This document shows positions 52,184 to 60,968 of a stretch of 64,000 nt of DNA, piece after piece. The stretch covers positions 62,001 through 126,000 of the forward strand of contig DIZL01000029.1 of assembly GCA_002429385.1 (NCBI GenBank), given 5' to 3'. Under the pieces are notes generated by a model, which was not told where the DNA came from, made no database searches, and saw only the letters and a program-made list of their open reading frames with translations. This stretch comes from Prolixibacteraceae bacterium UBA6029. Lineage in GTDB: Bacteria > Bacteroidota > Bacteroidia > Bacteroidales > Prolixibacteraceae. The stretch's first letter is position 1, and the number at the start of each line of letters is the position of its first letter. The position numbers and the translations under genes are program-made.

Positions 52184-55129
52184 ATGAAGACATACTGGAG
52201 AAGTATAGAAGAACTTAATAATCCCAAGGAGTTGCGCAGGGAAGAAGTGCGTGAAGAAGCCAAACAGAAGAGCATGTTGTTGAAGGGAGATCAGGAATTA
52301 AACGCTTCTTCAAGACGCGATTTTCTGAAAACCTTTGGATTCAGTATTGCCGCTGCTTCCATTATCGCCAGTTGTAAAAGACCCGTCGATAAAGCTATTC
52401 CTTACCTAATGAAACCCGACGAAGTAACTCCGGGTATAGCAGATTATTATTCTACCTCTTATTTCGAAGGAAATGAATACGGAAGTATACTTGTCAAAGT
52501 CAGAGATGGCCGCCCAATCAAAATTGAAGGGAATACAATCAGTTCTGTTTCACAGGGTGGAACCAGTGCAAGAATCCAGGCTTCTGTATTAAATCTTTAC
52601 GACGATGCCCGTTATACAGGACCATCTAAAAAAGGAAATAAGATTACCTGGGAAGATGCGGATAAGGAAATTAAACTGTTGCTCGACAGCATGCATTCCA
52701 ACAGGGATAAAGTGGTTTTGCTCACTTCTACCATCATTTCACCATCAACACATGAAGCAATCCGTGAATTTGTTGAAAAACAAGCCAATACCGAATGGAT
52801 TCAATATGATCCGGTTTCTGCCTCAGGCCTTTTGCAGGCCAATCAGGTAAGTTTTGGTGCTAAGATAATTCCTGATTATCGTTTTGAAAAGGCTAAAGTA
52901 GTTGTAAGTTTCGGAGCCGATTTCCTTGGAACATGGCTTTCAACGGTTGAATATACCAAATCCTATACAGCTGGACGCCAGCTTCAGGATGGACGGAAAG
53001 AAATGCTTCGCCATTATCAGTTTGAATCGGGAATGTCCCTTAGCGGTTCCAATGCTGATGTTCGCTTTCCCATCAAACCATCAGAGGAAGGTGCAATCCT
53101 ACTTGCTCTTTACAATGCCATTGCCAAAGCTAAAGGCGGAATGGTGTTGCCCGGGGTACAGTCCTCCATTGATATCAGTGATCTGGCTAAGGATCTCCTG
53201 GAGAATGAAAAACAAAGTATAGTCATTTCAGGAAGTAACGATGTGAACATTCAATTACTTGTAAATGGAATAAATCAGTTGCTTGGCAATTATGGACAAA
53301 CCATTCGGCTCGAAAATCCACTGCTCATTAAGCAAGGGATCGATCAGGATATCGACCGACTACTTTCAGAAATGAAATCAGGAAAAGTGAAAGCCTTGTT
53401 CGTCTGGAATGCAAATCCTGTTTATGACCATCCAAAAGGAAATAAATTTGGTGCGGAAATACGGAAACTAGGACTGTCAGTATCATTTTCGGAATATCCT
53501 GACGAGACAACTGCTGCGTGCCAATACATTTTACCGGAGTCAAATTATCTGGAAAGCTGGAATGATTTTGAACCCAAAGCCGGTATTTTCAGTCTTGCAC
53601 AACCGGTTATCGCACCGATATTTGATTCCCGCCAACCACAGGTCAGCTTACTGAAATGGGTAGGAAAAGAAATTAATTACCGCGATTATCTACAGAATTA
53701 CTGGAAAGAAAATCAATTTCACCAGCAGAAAGAAATATCTGATTTCAAGCAATTTTGGAATATGAAATTGCAGGGAGGAGTCTTTGAGACTCAATTGGAG
53801 TCTAAACTGAACTATTCTCCTGATGGGATTAAACAGGCTGCAAGTCGGATTAAAAGTGCAGGCTCAGGTATTGAAATGGCCTTGTATGAGAGTATTGCCA
53901 TTGGAAACGGAAAATATGCCAACAACCCGTGGTTGCAGGAATTGCCTGATCCGGTTGCTAAAATCAGCTGGGATAACTTTGCCGCTGTACCTGTGGCTTA
54001 TGCTGAAGCCAATGGTTTGAAAAACGAAGATGTTATTCGTGTAAACGGCATGGAATTACCTGTTTTTGTTCAACCAGGGCAAGCAAAGGATACGATATCC
54101 GTAGCATTGGGTTATGGTCGTGAAATTGCCGGAAAGGTTGGTGATCATACCGGGAAGAACCTATACCCCTTTGTTGGTGAAGAAGATGGAAATCGGAAAT
54201 ATTTTATTAGTGCTGCGAAAGTCGATAAAGTGCCGGATAAAACGTATAATCTGGCTATTTCGCAAACCCATTATTCTATGGAAGGACGGTCAATTGTCAG
54301 TGAAACCACTTTAAACGAATATATTAAGAATCCGGTTTCAGGAAATGAAAGAGAAGTTGAAGATTTGGCCAAGGCTGTGACCCTATACAAAGAACCTGTA
54401 TATAACGGACATCATTGGGGTATGGCCATTGACCTGAATTCGTGTACCGGATGTGGAAACTGTGCCATAGCTTGTCAAGCTGAAAATAACATTCAGGTGA
54501 TAGGGAAGGAGCAGGTCCGTAACCGACGCATCATGCATTGGTTACGGATTGACAGGTATTATTCTGAAAACCCGGAGAATCCGAAGGTATCTTTCCAACC
54601 AGTGATGTGCCAGCATTGTGGCAATGCCCCCTGTGAAAATGTATGCCCGGTGGAGGCAACTCCTCACAGCGAGGAAGGACTGAATCAAATAGCTTATAAC
54701 CGTTGCGTCGGAACAAAATATTGCATGAATAACTGTCCGTATCGTGTTCGACGGTTCAACTGGTTCCAGTATGTGAAGAATGAGAAATTTGACTTTGCTT
54801 CTAATAGCGATTTGGGCAGGATGGTTCTTAACCCTGATGTTACAGTTCGGTCTCGTGGTGTGGTCGAAAAATGCTCCATGTGCGTCCAGCGCATTCAGGA
54901 GAAAAAACAATTGGCAAAACTTGAAGGACGACCAATTGCCGAAGGGGAAATTAAAACGGCCTGTGCCCAATCCTGCCCCGGAAATGCAATTGTATTTGGC
55001 GATCTTTTGAATCCTGAAAGCCGTATATCGAAGCTTTTCAAAGACAAACGCAATTACCATTTGTTGGAAGAATTACACACTTTACCATCGGTCGGATACC
55101 TGACCAAGGTGAGAAATACAAACGCATGA
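52184..55129 (+). CDS. actB: ActB: molybdopterin-like and iron-sulfur subunit of alternative complex III
   Basis: A 981-residue periplasmic protein with a Tat-type signal (SSRRDFLKTFGF, Arg44-Arg45) and a possible lipobox after AAASIIASC. The N-terminal two thirds resemble a molybdopterin oxidoreductase fold without an expected molybdenum site. The C-terminal part carries ferredoxin-like clusters: CTGCGNCAIACQAENN, CQHCGNAPCENVCPVEA, CVGTKYCMNNCPYR and CSMCVQRI. These pass electrons through the complex. It follows the palindrome after actA and precedes actC by 28 bp. Confidence 0.95.
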   Translation: MKTYWRSIEELNNPKELRREEVREEAKQKSMLLKGDQELNASSRRDFLKTFGFSIAAASIIASCKRPVDKAIPYLMKPDEVTPGIADYYSTSYFEGNEYGSILVKVRDGRPIKIEGNTISSVSQGGTSARIQASVLNLYDDARYTGPSKKGNKITWEDADKEIKLLLDSMHSNRDKVVLLTSTIISPSTHEAIREFVEKQANTEWIQYDPVSASGLLQANQVSFGAKIIPDYRFEKAKVVVSFGADFLGTWLSTVEYTKSYTAGRQLQDGRKEMLRHYQFESGMSLSGSNADVRFPIKPSEEGAILLALYNAIAKAKGGMVLPGVQSSIDISDLAKDLLENEKQSIVISGSNDVNIQLLVNGINQLLGNYGQTIRLENPLLIKQGIDQDIDRLLSEMKSGKVKALFVWNANPVYDHPKGNKFGAEIRKLGLSVSFSEYPDETTAACQYILPESNYLESWNDFEPKAGIFSLAQPVIAPIFDSRQPQVSLLKWVGKEINYRDYLQNYWKENQFHQQKEISDFKQFWNMKLQGGVFETQLESKLNYSPDGIKQAASRIKSAGSGIEMALYESIAIGNGKYANNPWLQELPDPVAKISWDNFAAVPVAYAEANGLKNEDVIRVNGMELPVFVQPGQAKDTISVALGYGREIAGKVGDHTGKNLYPFVGEEDGNRKYFISAAKVDKVPDKTYNLAISQTHYSMEGRSIVSETTLNEYIKNPVSGNEREVEDLAKAVTLYKEPVYNGHHWGMAIDLNSCTGCGNCAIACQAENNIQVIGKEQVRNRRIMHWLRIDRYYSENPENPKVSFQPVMCQHCGNAPCENVCPVEATPHSEEGLNQIAYNRCVGTKYCMNNCPYRVRRFNWFQYVKNEKFDFASNSDLGRMVLNPDVTVRSRGVVEKCSMCVQRIQEKKQLAKLEGRPIAEGEIKTACAQSCPGNAIVFGDLLNPESRISKLFKDKRNYHLLEELHTLPSVGYLTKVRNTNA

Positions 55130-55157
55130 GCAACAATAAAAGAAAATAGGTCAGACT

Positions 55158-56549
55158 ATGTATAAAACGGACATACGGGGAAAATTAATTGACGGGGATA
55201 AATCGCTCACCCAGATTTCGCAGGACATTCTTGCGCCTATCGATGCCAAAACCCCAACTTGGTGGTATATTGCAATGGCGGTCAGCCTGATGATGTTTGC
55301 CTGGGGAGCCAGGAGTATTTATGTCACACTGACTGTGGGTATTGGTTCATGGGGACAAAACAATACAGTAGCCTGGGGTTGGGAAATTATCAACTTTGTT
55401 TGGTGGATCGGAATCGGCCATGCCGGAACAGCATTCTCTATATTCCTACTGATCCTGCGACAGAAATGGAGATCATCCATCAACAGGGCTGCAGAAGCCA
55501 TGACTGTAGCCGCAGTGATTTGTGCCGCATTATTCCCGTTGATCCATATGGGTCGTTCCTGGTTGTTTTTCTGGGTATTCCCTTATCCAAATACACGTGG
55601 CCCGCTCTGGGTGAATTTTAATTCACCATTGTTCTGGGATTTCGTGGCAGTTTCTACTTACTTGCTTATCTCAGCAAGCTTTTGGTACTTTGGAATGGTT
55701 CCTGACTTTGCAACTATCCGCGATACCACCAAATCAAAAATCAAGCGGGCAGTGTATGGCTTTTTTGCCTTCGGATGGACCGGATCTTCCAAAGAGTGGT
55801 TGCGCTACGAAGGATTGGCATTTGTTCTCGGAGGCATTGCAGCCGTGCTGGTGGTCTCGGTGCATTCTATCGTTTCTACCGACTTTGCCGCCGGTATCGA
55901 ACCCGGGTGGCATTCTACGATTTTCCCTCCGTTTTTTGTGGTGGGTGCTATCTTTTCAGGATTTGCAATGGTTTTAACCCTGGTTACTCTGATGAAAAAG
56001 CTCTATAAAATGGACGATTTCATTACTGCAAACCATGTGGATGCTGTTTGCAGGATATTGGTATTCATTTCGCTGATCATGGGAACGGCTTATATCACCG
56101 AAATATTCATTGCCTGGTATTCAGGTTCAGAATATGAAGTTTTTACCTTTTTCCGCAACAGGATTACAGGTGAATATGCTTATCAATTTTGGTTCATGTT
56201 TATCTTTAATGCTTTGTTGCCGCAGTTGTTCTGGTCAAAAAAAGTACGTCACAACATTTGGATTGTTTTTGCAATCTCTATCTGTATCAACATCGGCATG
56301 TGGCTCGAACGGTATATCATTATCGTGACTTCATTGACGAAAGACTTTCTTCCGGCTAACTGGGCCGAGTATCATCCTACAATGGTCGAAATTGGTTTTT
56401 ATGTCGGAACAATAGGCATGTTTTCAGCCGCCGTGTTGTTATTCTTCAAATACATTCCGCAAATCGCTATTCATGAAGTGAAAATGATTTCGAAATACAA
56501 TACACAGCAATTTGATCACCTTAAACCAGGACACCACGATTATGAATGA
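55158..56549 (+). CDS. actC: ActC: NrfD-like quinol-binding membrane subunit of alternative complex III
   Basis: A 463-residue protein with about ten membrane helices of the NrfD/PsrC family. WWYIAMAVSLMMFAWG is in the first helix, and WWIGIGHAGTAFSIFLLILR contains the family's conserved acid/histidine region near the quinol site. It pairs with ActF. The stop overlaps the actD start by 8 bases, so the two are coupled. Confidence 0.94.
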   Translation: MYKTDIRGKLIDGDKSLTQISQDILAPIDAKTPTWWYIAMAVSLMMFAWGARSIYVTLTVGIGSWGQNNTVAWGWEIINFVWWIGIGHAGTAFSIFLLILRQKWRSSINRAAEAMTVAAVICAALFPLIHMGRSWLFFWVFPYPNTRGPLWVNFNSPLFWDFVAVSTYLLISASFWYFGMVPDFATIRDTTKSKIKRAVYGFFAFGWTGSSKEWLRYEGLAFVLGGIAAVLVVSVHSIVSTDFAAGIEPGWHSTIFPPFFVVGAIFSGFAMVLTLVTLMKKLYKMDDFITANHVDAVCRILVFISLIMGTAYITEIFIAWYSGSEYEVFTFFRNRITGEYAYQFWFMFIFNALLPQLFWSKKVRHNIWIVFAISICINIGMWLERYIIIVTSLTKDFLPANWAEYHPTMVEIGFYVGTIGMFSAAVLLFFKYIPQIAIHEVKMISKYNTQQFDHLKPGHHDYE

Positions 56550-57090
56550 GAAATATTTAGTCGGTGTATTCGACGACGAGCATACGTTGGTTGATGCTTT
56601 TGAGAAAGCGATTGAAAAGGGTGTAGTGATTGAAGAAGTCTATACTCCCTATCCGATCCATGAAATCCTGCAGGGAATGAAAACCAGGACTCACATTACC
56701 CACGCTGCATTTTTCTATGGCCTTTTGGGCGTAATTTTGCTTCATGGCGGGATGTATTACGCTGCAGTGCTTAGCTGGCCGATGCAGTTTGGAGGAAAAC
56801 CGTCCAATACCTTCCCGTCATTTATTGTGGTAGCCATTGTGGGGACAATTCTTACGATAACTCTTTTAACCTTATTGACTTTTTCCGTTCGTTCTAAGAT
56901 ATACCCTGGCCGAAAGGCTAAGATTATCGACATCAGGGCAACCGATGATAAATTCATCATCCTGCTGAATCAGGATAATATGGGAATTGAAAAAGATGCA
57001 ATTATAAAGTTGTTCCGATCAAACGGAGCATCGGAAGTATATGAGAAGGACGCGAACACAACTGATAAACAATTATCGAATGAACTTTAA
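56542..57090 (+). CDS. actD: ActD: DUF3341-type membrane subunit of alternative complex III
   Basis: A 182-residue protein, opening MNEKYLVGVFDDEHTLVDA (ATG 56542; an earlier ATG at 56512 lies further inside actC). It has two central membrane helices (THAAFFYGLLGVILLHGG and a helix near residue 100) and the PYPIHEIL motif of this family. A structural role in the complex is known from family context. It overlaps both actC and actE. Confidence 0.9.
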   Translation: MNEKYLVGVFDDEHTLVDAFEKAIEKGVVIEEVYTPYPIHEILQGMKTRTHITHAAFFYGLLGVILLHGGMYYAAVLSWPMQFGGKPSNTFPSFIVVAIVGTILTITLLTLLTFSVRSKIYPGRKAKIIDIRATDDKFIILLNQDNMGIEKDAIIKLFRSNGASEVYEKDANTTDKQLSNEL

Positions 57091-57646
57091 GATTCTGAAT
57101 AAAAGTTTGGCGGCTATTATCCTGATGATCGTCTTCGGGTCATGCGACCGCGACCGGAATACAACCGGATGGGAGTATTTTGACGACATGGTTCATTCGC
57201 CAGCCTATGAGACGTATTCACCCAATCCAAATTTTACCGATGGAAAAACCATGCGCAATCCGGTCGAAGGGACTATTCCTTTGGGCTATGTGCCATTTCC
57301 TTATGAAAAATCAGTGGAGGACAGGGTTAGGGCGGGTAAGGAATTAGTCAACCCTTTGGAACCGACGGTACAGAATCTTGATCGAGGCAAACAGGTCTTT
57401 ACAATCTTTTGTATGAATTGCCATGGTGAAAAAGGGGACGGCAAAGGTTATTTGTTTACAAGTAAATTATATCCCTATCCTCCCGCAAATCTGTTATCCG
57501 AAAAAGTAAGGAATAATCCGATTGGCGAAATCTATCATGTTATAACCGTCGGTTATGGTGTTATGCCCCAGCATGGTGCTCAGGTGAGGCCCGAAGATCG
57601 CTGGAAGGCTGCAATGTATATTAAAAATGTTCTGCACAAACAATAG
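57080..57646 (+). CDS. actE: ActE: monohaem cytochrome c lipoprotein of alternative complex III
   Basis: A 188-residue lipoprotein starting MNFKILNKSLAAIILMIVFGSC (ATG 57080, lipobox FGSC). It has one haem motif (CMNCHGEKGDGKG) and a distal methionine candidate in GYGVMPQHGAQV. It accepts electrons from ActA/ActB and delivers them to the oxidase. It overlaps the actD stop by 11 bases. Confidence 0.93.
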   Translation: MNFKILNKSLAAIILMIVFGSCDRDRNTTGWEYFDDMVHSPAYETYSPNPNFTDGKTMRNPVEGTIPLGYVPFPYEKSVEDRVRAGKELVNPLEPTVQNLDRGKQVFTIFCMNCHGEKGDGKGYLFTSKLYPYPPANLLSEKVRNNPIGEIYHVITVGYGVMPQHGAQVRPEDRWKAAMYIKNVLHKQ

Positions 57647-57652
57647 ACCGAT

Positions 57653-58822
57653 ATGGACAGTACGATTGATAAATTAGTTGTTCAAAAGAACTTTAAGTAC
57701 CTGATGTATGCTTTCATAGGTATTGGGATAATCTCTCTGGCAGCAGGTTTTATGCTCGACCCTGACAGGGCATGGGCCAATTATTTGTTGAACAACTATT
57801 ACTTTGTCTCTTTGGCTATCGGAGCCGCGTTCTTTGGTGCCATTCAATACATTTCCCAGTCCGGCTGGTCTGCTGCTTTTAAGCGGATTCCCGAAGCTAT
57901 GGCATCCTATATTCCTGTGGCTGGGGTTCTTTTCCTGATTCTGTATTTCGGTATGCACACACTTTTTCAATGGTCCCGCGACGGTATTACCGCTACCGAT
58001 TCCTTGCTCGCCCATAAAGCAGTTTACCTGAATATTCCGTTTTTCTTCCTGCGTTTGGTCCTATTTTTCGGCCTTTGGATTGTAATGATCCGTTTGTTAC
58101 GCAAGATATCACTGAAGGAAGATGCCGAAGGGGGCATGACTTTTTTTTATAAATCGGAGAAGTATTCAAAGATTCTTATTTTTATTATTGCGGTCAGTTT
58201 TACCCTCTTCGCCATCGACATGATCATGTCGCTCGAACCAGACTGGTTTAGTGCCATATTTGCGGCCAAAAGCTTCATCGCTGCATTCCTTCATGCCTCA
58301 ACTGTTATCGCCCTGATTGCAATTATTCTATACCGGCTAGGGTATTTCCCGATGCTAAACAATAGTCATCTGCACGATTTCTCAAGGTATATCTTTATGC
58401 TTTCTCTCGTATGGGGCTACTTCAATTTTGTCGAATTCATGCTGATCTGGTACGGTAATATTCCTGCCGAAACCGTATTCTTTGTAAAAAGGTCCGGTGG
58501 GGCTTTTGGTGCTTTATTCTTTGTTAATATTGCATTGAACTGGTTAATCCCGTTTTTATTCCTGATGCCACGGATGACTTCGCGCAGCAAAGTGTTTCTG
58601 CTTCCCGTCATTGTCCTGATGATGATTGGCCAATACACCGAACTGTATTATTATATCTGGCCGGCAGTGGTGCATGGAGCCAAATTCGGAATCCTCGAAA
58701 TAGGCACTTATCTGGGATTCCTTGGGCTGTTTGCACTGGTTGTTACGAACACCCTTTCAAAAGCCAGCCTGGTACCCAGAAACCATCCATATCTGGAGGA
58801 AAGTATATATCATCAGTTCTGA
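57653..58822 (+). CDS. actF: ActF: NrfD-like membrane subunit of alternative complex III
   Basis: A 389-residue polytopic protein with about ten helices (YLMYAFIGIGIISLAAGFML first, LFALVVTNTLSKASLVPRNH last). It pairs with ActC across the membrane. It is the final gene of the act operon, 6 bp after actE. A bidirectional terminator follows, so no caa3 oxidase gene is co-transcribed here, unlike in many relatives. Confidence 0.93.
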   Translation: MDSTIDKLVVQKNFKYLMYAFIGIGIISLAAGFMLDPDRAWANYLLNNYYFVSLAIGAAFFGAIQYISQSGWSAAFKRIPEAMASYIPVAGVLFLILYFGMHTLFQWSRDGITATDSLLAHKAVYLNIPFFFLRLVLFFGLWIVMIRLLRKISLKEDAEGGMTFFYKSEKYSKILIFIIAVSFTLFAIDMIMSLEPDWFSAIFAAKSFIAAFLHASTVIALIAIILYRLGYFPMLNNSHLHDFSRYIFMLSLVWGYFNFVEFMLIWYGNIPAETVFFVKRSGGAFGALFFVNIALNWLIPFLFLMPRMTSRSKVFLLPVIVLMMIGQYTELYYYIWPAVVHGAKFGILEIGTYLGFLGLFALVVTNTLSKASLVPRNHPYLEESIYHQF

Positions 58823-58849
58823 CGAGCCAACTACCTCTGCTATATAAAT

Positions 58850-58885
58850 AAAATCACGAATCCTGATCAAAGGGTTCGTGATTTT
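58850..58885. terminator. Terminator after the act operon
   Basis: An 11-bp stem (AAAATCACGAA at 58850-58860 with its complement at 58875-58885) surrounds a 14-base loop. T on the right and A on the left suit both the act operon and the converging HNH gene. Confidence 0.82.
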
Positions 58886-58912
58886 ATTATTGGATGATAA
58901 TGGTGATTCTGA

Positions 58913-59563
58913 TTAAGCTGTTTTATTCCAAACCATAAAATCATTGAACTCATCATACATGTTGTGATCCTTGATAATCCAATATTTAAAGCCAAGAAAT
59001 TCTTTATTTATGCTTAAGCAGTCAATTATAATTTGCTTGTTTTTACTATTTTTAGTGGATTTATATTGAATGAGCATTTCAAAGAAGAAGGAAATTTCAC
59101 GATGCAAATCTTCATATAGTATTTGTCCCCGTTTATCTCTGATTCGCGTCTTTCCGTTGAAGAGTTTATCAAGCAACTCAATGGTATGCTGAACATTTAA
59201 CCCTGATTGACTGCTTTTGAATTCTACCTTCTTCGAATAAAGATCAATGTGTTGGGATATGACATCCTCAATATTGATCGTTGTAGGATCTAATATTTCG
59301 AAGCTATTTGGTTTTCTGCCATTACAATATTTACAAGCCAAAAACAAGTTGGTCCATGAAAATTCCAATTCAGGAGAATAGCCTGTGGCTTTAGACTTAA
59401 GATGTTCAATCTCAAAATTCTTGCCCGTTTGCTGCTCACATAGATAACACTTCCCATGATGGTCATTATACAAGCTTTCCTGAACATCATGACCATCATA
59501 ATGGACGCAAAATGCCTCCTGTAATGAAGGTGGAATTTCGGCGGTTTTATTTACCCGAATCAT
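58913..59563 (-). CDS. HNH endonuclease, Septu PtuB-like
   Basis: A 216-residue nuclease with a zinc-knuckle HNH core: Cys39 and Cys42 (KCYLCEQQ), the catalytic-type Glu53-His54 (EIEHLKSK) and Cys77, Cys80, Asn81 (LACKYCNGRK). The rest is helical. It starts 4 bases after the ATPase gene stop, so the two are coupled. The layout matches PtuB of the Septu anti-phage system (TIGR02646-like HNH), in which the ATPase senses infection and the HNH protein cuts nucleic acid. Assignment is by gene pair and motif only. Confidence 0.72.
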   Translation of the reverse strand: MIRVNKTAEIPPSLQEAFCVHYDGHDVQESLYNDHHGKCYLCEQQTGKNFEIEHLKSKATGYSPELEFSWTNLFLACKYCNGRKPNSFEILDPTTINIEDVISQHIDLYSKKVEFKSSQSGLNVQHTIELLDKLFNGKTRIRDKRGQILYEDLHREISFFFEMLIQYKSTKNSKNKQIIIDCLSINKEFLGFKYWIIKDHNMYDEFNDFMVWNKTA

Positions 59564-59567
59564 AGCC

Positions 59568-60803
59568 CTATAATTTGGTAGCCAGTTTGATTTGAAGATA
59601 GGCCCCTTTTACATTTTCAGGAGCAAGACTTTCGTCCAGTGATGCAAATTCAACGTCTAAACTTTCAAACTCAACATTTTCCGCCGTATCACGTTTGGCC
59701 TTTTCGGCAAGTTCTTTATACCTGTTGAGCTTTGTTTCCAGATAATTTGAATCTGTTTTTACTTCAAAATAACCTTCGGCCAAGGCTTCATAAGAATATT
59801 CGGTTAAATCTTCCAATCGTTCCTTTTTCTCCAGATCGAAGGCTACCGCATTTTTAATTGAACTGAGAACAAATGGCGAATGGGTGGTTACAATGAACTG
59901 TATATTTGGGAAAACCCTTGTAAGCATTGGTAAAATCAAACGCTGTAATTCAAGATGCAAATGGGTCTCAATTTCATCAATCAGTACTATTCCTTCCTTT
60001 TCGTAGAAACGGGTTAACGAATCCGGATTTTGCATTTTCAGGATTAAATCAGCCATAATATCGATGATAGCCGAATAGCCATCCGATAAATGATTAAACC
60101 CAAACTCCCGCCCATCCTGATTAATGGTAAACGAATAGTCTTTGTAGTTGAAATTCAGGGTAACATTTGAACCCTCAAAAATCTCGTTAAGCAGTAACTC
60201 AAAATTGTCAAACCATACTTTGATTTTATTTGCAGCGGTAATTTCATTTTCATTGCGGGCAAGCGCTTCCTGTATTTTTAAATCAACCAGAAACTTCACA
60301 AATTCGCCTTGTTTCGATTTAATTAAATCTTTTTCAGGCTTAAGATTAGGCTTTTCGGGACTCTTTGGTATTGCCACATCAGTCTTTCTGTTTGCAGCAT
60401 AATAGGCTATAAGAAAGGTTCCATATCGAATATTAAAGAATACTTCTGCAAGGTTACTGAATTCAGGATTGATCTTACGGAAATCCCACGATATTCTATC
60501 TTTCCACTTTCTAACTGCACTTAAAACTTCATCTGGTATTTCATTAGGTGAAGCATTGGTTTTGAATTCATTAAATATTCGCCCTGCCTGGTTTATCTCA
60601 TAATCATCCTCCCGTAAAGATGACAGTCTTTCATTTTGTATACCTTGAAAAAACTCCACCAACGCAATAAGCAAAGAAGTTTTTCCACTTCCATTCTTTC
60701 CTGTAAGAATCAGGTGTTTCTTTTCAATCTCATCAACCGGGATGTCAAAATCTTCCAGATGGAATATCTTATTGATATGGATGCTCGTCAGAAAGTTGCT
60801 CAT
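59568..60803 (-). CDS. AAA-family ATPase, Septu PtuA-like
   Basis: A 411-residue SMC/OLD-like ATPase. Walker A GKNGSGKT lies at residues 35-42, the signature-like LSDGYSAIIDIMADL in the middle, Walker B GIVLIDEIETHLH, and the switch THSPFVLSS. An Asp/Glu-rich tail ends the chain. There is no nuclease domain in this protein; the HNH partner follows immediately. A TATGTTTG box on the minus strand (60827-60834) is a possible -7 element. No mobile genes flank it, so it sits as a chromosomal island between the act operon and the YyaL-type gene. Confidence 0.78.
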   Translation of the reverse strand: MSNFLTSIHINKIFHLEDFDIPVDEIEKKHLILTGKNGSGKTSLLIALVEFFQGIQNERLSSLREDDYEINQAGRIFNEFKTNASPNEIPDEVLSAVRKWKDRISWDFRKINPEFSNLAEVFFNIRYGTFLIAYYAANRKTDVAIPKSPEKPNLKPEKDLIKSKQGEFVKFLVDLKIQEALARNENEITAANKIKVWFDNFELLLNEIFEGSNVTLNFNYKDYSFTINQDGREFGFNHLSDGYSAIIDIMADLILKMQNPDSLTRFYEKEGIVLIDEIETHLHLELQRLILPMLTRVFPNIQFIVTTHSPFVLSSIKNAVAFDLEKKERLEDLTEYSYEALAEGYFEVKTDSNYLETKLNRYKELAEKAKRDTAENVEFESLDVEFASLDESLAPENVKGAYLQIKLATKL

Positions 60804-60968
60804 AGCTTATCTTTGAATTCTTCTTACAAACATACGAAAATCAATCTCAAAATTTGTTATTCTTCATATTCTTGTTAAATGGGTTTTTATTAATTACCCA
60901 CTCGCACATAATGCATCCTTACCAACCCTTTCTCAAACGAAGTAACCTTGATCAGCCGGAGTTTATTT

